Shown here: in pieces, positions 55,401 through 64,000 of the stretch
Position numbering within the stretch: the first letter of the stretch is position 1
How the letters are laid out: the number at the start of each line of letters is the position of its first letter
Source of the DNA: Mesostigma viride
Taxonomy: Eukaryota; Streptophyta; Mesostigmatophyceae; Mesostigmatales; Mesostigmataceae
DNA length: 64,000 nt
Direction: 5' to 3'
NCBI GenBank assembly: GCA_009746045.1
Contig: RPFO01000065.1
Coordinates: 661,268-725,267 of the forward strand
Program-made: the position numbers and the translations under genes
Notes under the pieces: model-generated
Database searches by the model: none
Told to the model about the DNA's origin: nothing
What the model saw: the letters and a program-made list of their open reading frames with translations, nothing else

Positions 55401-58146
55401 TCAGTCGTGAATTGGCCCCAGCTCAAGCCAACAACCTGCGGATGGGCAAGGGGGGGCAAACAACAGCAGGTAAAAGCGGATTTTGCAAGCGTAACAGCTT
55501 TCACATCGGCCATGCCTGGTTTGGCCGGGAGACGGTTCCTCTTGCCACGGATGGCAGAGCGGGACTCAACCACATTCGCCGGAGAACAGCAGACGGCCAA
55601 AGAGCTTGGATGTGGATGGCTACCGTCGCGATCGATCATGGTGCATTTCTTCACAGCGCTACTCTCGCCCATATGCCGATGGATTAGGGAACATGCAATA
55701 CGGCGCTATTCTCGCCCATATGCCGATGGATTAGGAAACATGCAATACGGCGCTATTCTCGCCCATATGCCGATGGATTAGGGAATATGCAATCCCCAAG
55801 CACAGTGAATGCCTGCCCGACACCCTGTGCCACCCCAAGCCTAGCCTTATGCCACTCTGCCACTCTGCCACCCTGCCACCCTGCCACCCTGCCACCCTGC
55901 CACCCTGCCACCCTGCCACCCTGCCACCCTGCCACCCGACCACCCTGGACGTAGCCTAGCGCTAGCCACCCTACCACCAATGTCCCTCCATGACAACCCA
56001 CCACTCCAGAATGTGGGATAAGAAATGTGAGAACGGGGCTACCCGCCGCAAGCACCACCGCCGCTGGCACACACAATTTTTTGCTCCAACTCCATGGCTA
56101 GCTGGTGTGCCATCATTCATGTGCATCGACTGTCATTTATGTTCCATGCATAAACCCTAGCTCACACCCTACCTCGCATTTGGTGTGCACCGAGGGTGTC
56201 CACACCTCACTCATGAACAAACCTCGCAGTTGGCGTGATTGAGCTCTGCGTTGGCTCGAACATTTGCCAGCACCTGCGTGCCGCAAGCGTAGGGCAGCAC
56301 GGCCCAACACCGGTCACCAAGGGCCAAGCATCCATGCAGAGGTTCGGGTACGCAAGGGGTGCGCACACGCACGCTGTGGAGCCCATGCAGGGTTCAGGGG
56401 TCAGGCAAGCCAGCACTCAGCAGTGCCGGTACGCTCACGGACAAAAGCGGGCAGGGACCAACCATTAGCCTTCGAAAAGCAAGGTGTGTTCAAGCACATG
56501 CAGGCATCCACAGCTGCCCTCCCCATTGCTCAAGTGTTTGTAGACGGTACAGCCGCGGTAGATGTACACCAGCAGCGAGTAGTTTGCGTGCAAAATTAGC
56601 TCGAGGCCACTCATGAGGTCCATATTTTAGACTAGCTGTGGACATATATGTACAGATTACGTCTTTGGGAGACATCCACTGTATCTTAAATTGGAGGAAC
56701 CACTGTATCTTAAATTGGGGGATTCAGTGCTCCGTGGTCCCCCAACGGTGACACGAGACTAATTCATTAACGAATACGTACACCACCCACCCATGGAAGA
56801 CAGGGGACCGTGCCCGCGGTTGGATGCCATAGAAGCCATTTTCCCAGAAATGGCGCTACACCTGTCTGTAGAGACTTATAGAGAGGGTGGGTGGCTGAAG
56901 CGAAACAGAGATTGTGCCAGGACTGACAACAGAAGCTTGGGAGGACGTGGGTGGGTTTCGCCCCAACGTTGGAACGAGGATGGGGGGTGCCCTACACCAT
57001 AGTACACCCTATGGTAAGTGCGGCAGTCCACTAGTGGAACATCCATGCCTGTTCCCCCCCCGGGCTCCGGGATGCCCACACGGAGCAACAGTAATCTAGC
57101 TTAATTTCTCCTCCCCCTCCCCCCCCTTGGTTGAAAGTGGATGACAGTTGGCAGCACCACGTTGTACCCAAAGCAGGACACTGGCGCACGCACCGCGGCC
57201 TCATCCGCCTTGTCGGTGAGGACAAGACGTGCTGCCCCGACAGCATGGGCCACCAGCCCTGGCAACGCAGTGCCGGCACCCAGCTGTCAACACAAACAGT
57301 CCAACACAACCGGGGGGGAAGGCAGGGGCTAAATGAGTGGACAAGAAAAGAGCAATCAACTGCATGCTCCCGTCGACTGTTTCTAATCACCACACTCGTG
57401 ATGGATCCACCGCCCGTGCTGGTTGTGGTGCCCTACTCAAATATATGCATAGCCCCCCCACCCGCACCCACACCCTATCCCCACCGACACACGCCCGCAC
57501 ACACACGCGCACACACGCTCGCACACGCACATACACACTCGCGAGGGAGTTATGCTAATGGTGCCAGACATGAATCATACTTTCTTCCTCAAAATTCTAG
57601 TCACCGGCTTTCCCACATCCGCAGCCGACTTCGGGCTCAAGTAGGCTTCCAGAGGTGCTTTACTACTGTGTACTGAATATCAAACATACGTATACACATA
57701 GAGCTGCCCTAAGAGCCCAACATGCCGCTCACACGTGTGCGGTCATAGCTACCACACCACCAGACCATCACAACCGCTAGTACAAAATACCCCGAGTCTA
57801 ATTTTTATTAATCGGCAATGTTAGGGAATGCCCGCCTGCATGTGTGGAACGAGGTGACCGTGATCGCCAGGCCCCCTACATATAAGGGAAGCGTTGGACA
57901 AGTTCTAAAGTGTCCCCTCGTGGTCAAAAAGGGGGGCCGAGAAAAGACGGGAGACCACAAAAGAATATCGGATGCACTTATACTTTGGTGTGCATTCTTG
58001 CATCCTACATACAGTAAAGGGGCTTGTCGGCGTACCTCTATCACACTGGATCCCTGGAATCGCTGCCGTTGATGCCACACATAATGCCCGAGGGCCAGGC
58101 TGCTTGGCCAGGGGTACAATCCGTAGCTCTTCAAAGGGTCATCGAT
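50362..58146 (-). CDS. METTL23-like (Methyltransf_16) methyltransferase, first exon not found
   Basis: Six exons with matching phases: 58146-58036, 57283-57194, 56273-56223, 55435-55330, 55077-54993 and 50512-50362 (TAG). Together they give 197 aa, near the usual length. The order of motifs is that of METTL23. YGLYPWPSSLALGHYVW comes first. LGAGTALPGLVAHAVGAA is SAM-binding motif I, followed by LVLTDKADEAA. VLANVRANAELNHANCE and VVGLSWGQF come next. GPFDFILGADVLYD is motif IV-like. DFDDLFATVTFFLQRCPKAK and SGHHSIQFCLYKWGLHCDV close the protein. The family methylates protein residues (METTL23 itself is linked to histone arginine); the target here is unknown. The upstream ATG exon was not located, so the 5' end is incomplete. 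The last intron (50513-54992) is 4.5 kb and holds repeats. Confidence 0.85.
52382..52661. repeat. AGC / AAG trinucleotide microsatellite
   Basis: About 11 AGC units are followed by about 80 AAG units with a single ACG variant. It lies within the last METTL23-like intron. Confidence 0.97.
52805..52849. repeat. perfect 22 bp palindrome with 1 nt centre
   Basis: The arms 'aacgtcgatgcacggagccc' plus 'aa' and the exact reverse complement are separated by one G. It stands alone: no tail, T-run or related copy was seen nearby. Confidence 0.9.
52850..53107 (+). other. open frame of unknown nature in the METTL23-like intron
   Basis: The frame from 52793 to 53107 reads KSCYDCSGQVYKAMVELN and later LPNDIQRNMWIFLITKLAT. 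The composition looks protein-like, so it could be a fragment of a retroelement or host gene. I do not recognise the family. No splice partners were found. Confidence 0.25.
55659..55793. repeat. 47 bp x 3 minisatellite
   Basis: Units run 'ctctcgcccatatgccgatg' then 'gattagggaacatgcaatac' then 'ggcgctatt'. It lies in the METTL23-like intron between 55435 and 56223. Confidence 0.92.
55856..55945. repeat. 8 bp GCCACCCT repeat, about 10 units
   Basis: A near-perfect short array, 60 bp right of the 47 bp minisatellite in the same intron. Confidence 0.93.
56718..56778 (+). mobile_element. degraded retroposon 3' end
   Basis: 'cagtgctccgtggtccccca' then 'acggtgacacgagactaatt' aligns with the copies at 40531 and 50250 but with a broken inner stem. 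Confidence 0.5.
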
Positions 58147-59315
58147 CTGTCAATTGCGCAGTTACGAGACACGACCTTGCATGAAAACGGCGAGTAAACA
58201 GGGCGTTGTCCTTAGGCCCCCATGTATGACGTGGAATGTAATGGCCGTGACCACTTAACGAAAAGAGAACTCCCAATTATCATTCGAACCAATTGTTACT
58301 GCAAAATATTAACCCACCGCAAGCTGCTGCTTTATTATGACCCTTTCCGGGTGACCCTTTTCCCCAATTTCTATGCAGGACTGCGACTCCATGTCGGCAT
58401 GATGATGAGATATAAGTTATGCGATGCTACATTTGCGGCATTGTGTAACGGCCAAGGCGATTATCTTCTTCAAGTCACACACCAAACGTTGGTGGACTAC
58501 ACACTGGGTCACCGCCATCATAAACCGTTGAACTCCACCAGCTGCCGTTAAAAATCTAAGACACGCGTTTTCCCCGATATCCTTTTCCTACTGCACTAAG
58601 AGTGCGTGGGAACTTACGACCCTATAAATTTAATTAATGCGGGAACGTGCCAGCCATAAATTCTTGTTCATGTTGTGGCACGAAAGACTACTTGGGCCAA
58701 TTTCGGTATCTGACCCGAGTCACCTCAGGACTGAGAACACTGGCAATCAGCCATGTCATGGCATGACTCGATCTTTTCCCGCCACATGGCTCGCCCTCAA
58801 TGCAAGCGCAGGAGCCCGAAGATCAAGGTTCCCGAGACCTGTGGCTATAGTGTTTTTGTACTAGCTAGTACAGAATTTCTGGACATAACCGGCTGATTAG
58901 TGGTTCCTCCATCATCCAGCTCACCCGCGCAGGTGGGTAGTAGTAGGTCGCGAGAATAATCGGATGAATTTGCTGAGGATTGCCCATGCGGGATATCATC
59001 AAATTATATTTTGCTGGAGGTGGGAAATAATGGCTACGAGCAAGTCGCTGAGCAAGTAAACATAGCCGGCAGTAAGGGTTTGAAGGGAGAAGTGCTTAAA
59101 ACTTTCCCCCCCTCCCTGTTATTACTTTGCCCACGACATTAAGCTGGCCGGCGAGGTCGGAAATGTCAGTCATGATCCAAACCTCCGTGTGGGGAGCGAC
59201 CCATGCTGAAAATGTCGTCGGTGGGAGTACCGGCCCACGCAGTCAGAATCGGCGTAGCTCGGCCGGTCGGGTAGAGGCCTCACCATGTTTGAGGACAAGG
59301 GCGTCTAAGGGAGAT
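58147..59315. other. region between the divergent METTL23-like and SET genes
   Basis: It should hold the missing first METTL23-like exon and both promoters. An open frame at 58222-58551 (plus) is unrecognised and not called. A small AT stretch 'tttaattaatgcggg' is at 58628. Confidence 0.4.
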
Positions 59316-62300
59316 ATGTTTGCCTCTGCTGTCAATGGTATCCATGCTGGTCAACGGCTCGGCTGGTGCACGGTAACGCCCCGTCTTCAACCGGGACTGT
59401 CCTTGGGACGGCCTGGTCGCACTATGCCTCGCGCCGCGACCGCCGCCTTGGAGGCTTCGAAAGCGAACACGGAGCTCGTCAAATGGCTGATATCTAAAGG
59501 CCTCCCGCCGCAGGTACGCTCAACCGCCCAACCCAACCCGTTACGATATATTAGCATCGTAGCCTGCCAAAAACGCGCCTCTGGCCGTTCTGCCTCCGCC
59601 CATGCCGGTGGAAACGAGTGCGTCTGCTATACTGTTAAGTGTCGTTGTATGATAATTGGAGGCTAGTTTCCGTACCTAGCGTAAATGTCTGCGCACATAC
59701 CTAGCCAGCAGCTGCTTCAACATGTACACATCTAGATGTCATGTGCACTAAACTTTTGCACGCTGAGAGCTCCGGAGTGTCCGTGATAACTGCCACATGT
59801 TTTCGCCCAATTGCTCACTTTCTATGCACCTACCTGTATGTCTGTGATGTTTAAGATGTTGGACGCCGGTGATCGCTACGGCATCCTAGGCACCTGAACG
59901 GCATGTGTGGGTGCATTCGTGTCCTGTTCACACACGCAGCTGTCACCTTGGTCACTTTCCAGACTGCAGTGGACTGTATACTGCACGGCACACATGCACT
60001 TAAGCATGCACTGAAGGGCATGTTACTGTGAGGCGCAAGTGGGGTACCCCGCCATTGGAAAGGGATGGGACATTGAATAGAGCATGTGGTTTCAAATATA
60101 TAGCACCTGCAGTCGCTGCGGCATCTATCAGCCACTACCGCATGCACTATTCGTTCCTGCGCTGCTTCACCCATGGTTTCCGGCAAGCTGACGTGCGCCA
60201 GTGCAAGTTATCGCCACTCAGCCTCGATGGTAAAGTGAAGGGCGTCCTATGATCCGAGTCATTTGGCATGATTCCAGTCAGCGTCTCGCTAATACAACGC
60301 CAGGTTGTTTGATAGATAATATTCAAAGTTTAATGATGTTGCATCTCCGAAACCAGGGTATATTTCCTATTGATGCGCTGCTTGTGCATTGGCCTAATGT
60401 TGTGATTTCCTATTGTTATGCGACAGCCGAATGTACTGTTATGGCTGCATGTCGTGCATGGCCTTGTGTAATAATACGGCCATTCTTTTCCTGATCTTTC
60501 TTATGCATTCCGTGTATGATTTTCTTGTCCAACATTCCCTGTTGCAACATGTCGTGGGTGACACGCCGCATGCGTGAAAAACACACCGCATGCCCCCGCC
60601 CAGCGCGTGATCCTGGACAACTGCAAAGGGGAGGGCGTCGGCGTCATCGCAGACACACGGCTGGAGGTGTGTAGAGTGGACGGGGGAGATACGCGGGCGC
60701 ATGGCGGGAGGTATACAGCCATCGCTGGGGTGGGAGGGACCATGGGTTGTGGGCGCACATGGTGGGAGGTGCCCAACCATCGGTGGGTTAGGAGGGACCA
60801 TGCCTCGCCATGGGGTCTGTCTGCTTGGAGGTGCAGGTGACAGGGAGCTGCTGGGAATCAAGCGCATTGCTATGATCTGTGTAGTGTTACGTCACCGCCC
60901 CATCCCTGCTTCCTGCTCCTCTATCCATTGTATGTTCACACCCTGGCCCCTGCCCCTGCCCTCTGCTACCTTCTCTGCCCCTTCTCTTCTATTGCCATCT
61001 CGCCCCTGTCCCAGCCCAATGACGTCGCCATCCGCATCCCCGACAGCCTGGCCGTGACGTCGGTGGACGTCAACAAGAACCCCGTGCTGGCGGCCGCCGC
61101 TAAGGGTGAGCGCTGGTCGCGTGCCAGGTGTCACCCTGGTGCTTGCCCTGCTGGGCAGAGCATCTAGATAAACACCTTTCAAGCAACAACCATGCTGATG
61201 ACACGACATGCTTACTTGTGATGGCTTGTGATGGCATCGTGTGGCGTTTTATCTTTGGGTGCCATGGTCCCATGGCAAGAGGGCTTGATGTGGTGCTCTG
61301 CTCGGCGGGCTGCTGCGGCAGCAGGCCTGGTGGCGGTGGAGTGCGCCCAGCTGCTGGCATCCTCATGCTCTCACCTTGCTGCTTGCCGGTGGTGATGGTG
61401 ATGATGCTTACAAGGCGCACTGGCTGACACTGCGTAGCAGCGTCCCCACAGAAACTGTAGCAGCGACCCCACGGGAGGGCCCCATGCATCTTGTACAGTA
61501 CCGTGTCAGGCCGTACCTGGGGTGTTTCCATGGGTCTGGTAACCCATAGGTCACAACATACTTCCCACACTAGCAAACTAGGTCACAACATACTTCCCAC
61601 ACTAGCAAACTAGGTCACAACATACTTCCCACTCTAGCAAACTAGGTCACAACATACTTCCCACACTAGCAAACTAGGTCACAACATACTTCCCACACTA
61701 GCAAACTAGGTCACAACATACTTCCCACTCTAGCAAACTAGGTCACAACATACTTCCCAGTACGCGTACCAGGTCACAACATACTTTCCTCACTAGCAAA
61801 CTAGGTCACAACATACTTCCCAGTACGCGCACCAGGTCACAACATACTTCCCACACTAGCAAACTAGGTCACAACATACTTCCCAGTACGCGTACCATTA
61901 AACATACATGTGGTGATCACCATTATTGTACATGCTCGCGGATCACACTGCCCTCATTCAGCCCTCATTAAACCCTCATTCAGCCATCATTCTCCCTCAT
62001 CCACCTCTCCAGGGATGTCCCTCCTTCTCCTGTACCTACACAGGCCCTCCCGTTCCATTTGCTCGCGTCCCCTTTGACTCGCGCGCCCTAGTTTGCTCAC
62101 ATCCCCTTCGACCAGCGCGCCCTGGTTTGCTCTGCGGGCTCTTGTACGGTAGACCTGCCAATCAGCCTATTGTTTCATGACCTAAACCGCGCGCATACTT
62201 GGCTCTCACAATCCCTTTACCTCTGTCCCCTTCTTCCCCGCACACTCCTCCCCCCGCTGTTCCCCCTTTATTTCACCCCCTCCTGTCCCCACCACCAGGC

Positions 62301-63871
62301 CGCGGCGACATCATCGGCTTCACGCTGTGGCTGATGATGGAGCGCCTCAAGGGAGCGTCCTCCGAGTGGGCGCCCTACGTGGCCAGCTTGCCCAGCGAGA
62401 CCATGTCGCCGCTCCTGTGGACGCAGCAGGAGCGGGACGCGCTGCTCAAGCCGTGCTTCGCCAGAAGTAAGTGATGCAACGAATCGTAACGATGCCAGAA
62501 GTAAGTGATGCAACAAATCGTAATGATGCCAGAAGTGATGCAACGAATCGTAATGATGCCAGAAGTGATGCACTGAATCATGATGATGCCAGAAGTGATG
62601 CAACGAATCGTAATGATGCCAGAAGTGATGCAACAAATCGTAATAATGCCAGAAGTAAGTGATGCAACGAATCGTGATGACGCCAGAAGTAAGTGATGCA
62701 ACGAATCGTGATGATGCCAGAAGTAAGTGATGCAACGAATCGTAATGATGCCAGAAGTAAGTGATGCAACGAATCGTAATGATGCCAGAAGTGATGCACT
62801 GAATCGTGATGATGCCAGAAGTGATGCAACGAATCGTAATGATGCCAGAAGTAAGTGATGCAACGAATCGTAATGATGCCAGAAGTGTTGCAACGAATCG
62901 TAATGATGCCAGAAGTGATGCAACAAATCGTAATAATGCCAGAAGTAAGTGATGCAACGAATCGTAATGATGCCAGAAGTAAGTGATGCAACGAATCGTA
63001 ATGATGCCAGAAGTAAGTGATGCAACGAATCGTAATGATGCCAGAAGTGATGCACTGAATCGTGATGATGCCAGAAGTGATGCAACGAATCGTAATGATG
63101 CCAGAAGTAAGTGATGCAACGAATCGTAATGATGCCAGAAGTGATGCAACGAATCATGATGATGCCAGAAGTGATGGAACGAATCGTAATGATGCCAGAA
63201 GTAAGTGATGCAACGAATCGTAATGATGCCAGAAGTAAGTGATGCAACGAATCGTAATGATGCCAGAAGTAAGTGATGCAACAAATCATGATGATGCCTG
63301 GACAGGCCCTATTCCACGGGAAGTGAGTGGTGGACAAGCCTGGCTTTGCAGGGCTGAGGAGTGGCCAAGCCTTGCTTTTGCCAGGACTAACGGGTGGACA
63401 AGCCTTGCTGTGCCAGGGCTAAGGGTTGAGCAAGCCTTGCTTTGCTGTGGGGAGTGATGCTGCCGGGAGTAAGGAGCAGTTGACAGGCAACGCGTGGCGA
63501 GGAGCAAGCGCTTGGCAAGCCATGAAGGGTGGGACGGGGGTGATGGACAAGGCATGTGTCGCAGGTAGTGCGCGATGGATGGATGTTCTAGTTGGTTGGG
63601 TGTCCTCATGTCTGTGGTGCCAACTTCTTTCTGACCCATGTTATATGCATCGGCCCCGCCTGCCTTGCCCCCGTCTCCTGCCTTGACTGTCACCCCCCTT
63701 TGCCTTCCGCCCCCTTTCCTCTTTGCGGCCCCCTTCCCTTTTTCCCCTTGCCGAACCCTTCCCCTTCCCCTTTTCCTTCCCCGCTCACCAGAGGAGGCGG
63801 AGACGCGACTTAAGTCGCTGCAGGAGACGTTCAACGAGCTGGAGGCGACCGCCTTCTCACAGGACCGACAG
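59316..63871 (+). CDS. SET-domain lysine methyltransferase, Rubisco-LSMT/SETD3 class, 5' part (partial)
   Basis: Five exons with matching phases: 59316-59513, 60604-60666, 61015-61105, 62299-62466 and 63792-63871; the gene continues off the window. The 200 aa seen begin with a basic, hydroxylated, transit-like leader (MFASAVNGIHAGQRLG), then LVKWLISKGLPPQ and RVILDNCKGEGVGVIADTRLE. PNDVAIRIPDSLAVTSVDV, GRGDIIGFTLWLMMERLKG and SSEWAPYVASLP follow, ending with a helical ETRLKSLQETFNELEATAF. This is the N-terminal half of the split SET domain of the Rubisco large-subunit methyltransferase/SETD3 class, whose plastid members methylate Rubisco or aldolase; the substrate here is unknown. The ATG at 59316 was chosen because it opens the leader; in-frame ATGs exist upstream at 59163 and 59172. 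The catalytic Tyr and the substrate-binding domain lie beyond the right edge. Confidence 0.85.
61549..61903. repeat. 32 bp x 11 intronic minisatellite
   Basis: Units are 'aggtcacaacatacttccca' plus 'cactagcaaact', with a recurrent 'gtacgcgtacc' variant end. It lies in the intron between exons 3 and 4 of the SET gene. Units are contiguous with no spacers. Confidence 0.95.
62461..63294 (+). repeat. 26-unit minisatellite built on the 5' splice site of SET intron 4
   Basis: Each unit begins CCAGAAGTAAGTGATGCAAC (34 bp, 14 units) or lacks four bases, CCAGAAGTGATGCAAC (30 bp, 12 units). The first unit's CCAGAA is the real exon end (62461-62466) and its GTAAGT is the real donor. Variant units ('cactgaatcgtgatg') recur at units 4, 11 and 19, showing higher-order duplication. 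Confidence 0.95.
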
Positions 63872-64000
63872 GTGAGGGTGCAGCGCCTTGTCTCAGGACG
63901 GACAGATGAGGGTGCAGCGCCTTGTCACAGGACGGACAGATGAGCGTGCAGCGCCTTGTCACTGGACCGACAGGTGAGGGTGCAGCGCCTTGTCACAGGG
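63861..64000 (+). repeat. 34 bp x 4 minisatellite spanning the 5' splice site of SET exon 5
   Basis: Units start at the last 11 exon bases (AGGACCGACAG) followed by GTGAGGGTGCAGCGCCTTGT. In units 2 and 3 the donor GT is AT; in unit 4 it is GT again. The array reaches the window edge. Confidence 0.95.

Noticed and set aside
58222-58551. 109-codon plus frame upstream of the SET gene
   Set aside because: No family resemblance, and it lies in the region expected to hold divergent promoters.

Overview
The window looks like a nuclear segment of a flagellated, plastid-bearing eukaryote, most likely a green alga. The reasons are GT-AG genes with many short exons in long introns, two proteins with plastid-transit-like N-termini, a SPATA4-type calponin-homology protein typical of ciliated or flagellated cells, and extreme loads of microsatellites, minisatellites and transposons. 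The species cannot be named from the sequence alone. Exon structures were assembled by hand from splice sites, reading phase and protein continuity; no transcript evidence was available.

Layout. 0.4-4.3 kb (minus): 3' part of a gene for a TAF1C/RRN6-like beta-propeller protein, running off the left edge. 4.66-5.52 kb: compound CCACTN/ACT microsatellite, then a TA-flanked MITE. 7.2-14.1 kb (plus): nine-exon SPATA4-like gene whose introns hold large arrays. 14.5-25.7 kb: repeat-dominated, with a MITE, tRNA-like SINE copies, a 2.07 kb GGAGCT satellite, LINE 3' ends, a LINE ORF2 remnant and an ORF1-only LINE copy. 25.9-28.4 kb (minus): decayed Mutator-type transposase with AT-hook and PHD finger. 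29.35-36.5 kb (minus): complete eight-exon gene for a plastid-type N-terminal region fused to a DJ-1/PfpI domain, 581 aa. 36.5-44.8 kb: a tandem promoter duplication, one copy split by a 7,014 bp long-TIR element with an 11 bp target-site duplication; the empty site is preserved beside it. 45.1-48.0 kb (plus): three-exon POT/PTR peptide transporter, 537 aa. 48-50.3 kb: repeats. 50.4-58.1 kb (minus): METTL23-like methyltransferase. 59.3-64 kb (plus): 5' part of a Rubisco-LSMT/SETD3-type SET-domain methyltransferase, running off the right edge.

The genes are unrelated housekeeping, flagellar or plastid loci, not an operon. The most unusual signal is that minisatellites in several introns are built from the exon-intron junction itself, so splice sites are tandemly multiplied. 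A second is a 3'-terminal hairpin with a CAAC loop followed by a TTAA-rich tail, shared by at least nine retroposon ends in 64 kb.
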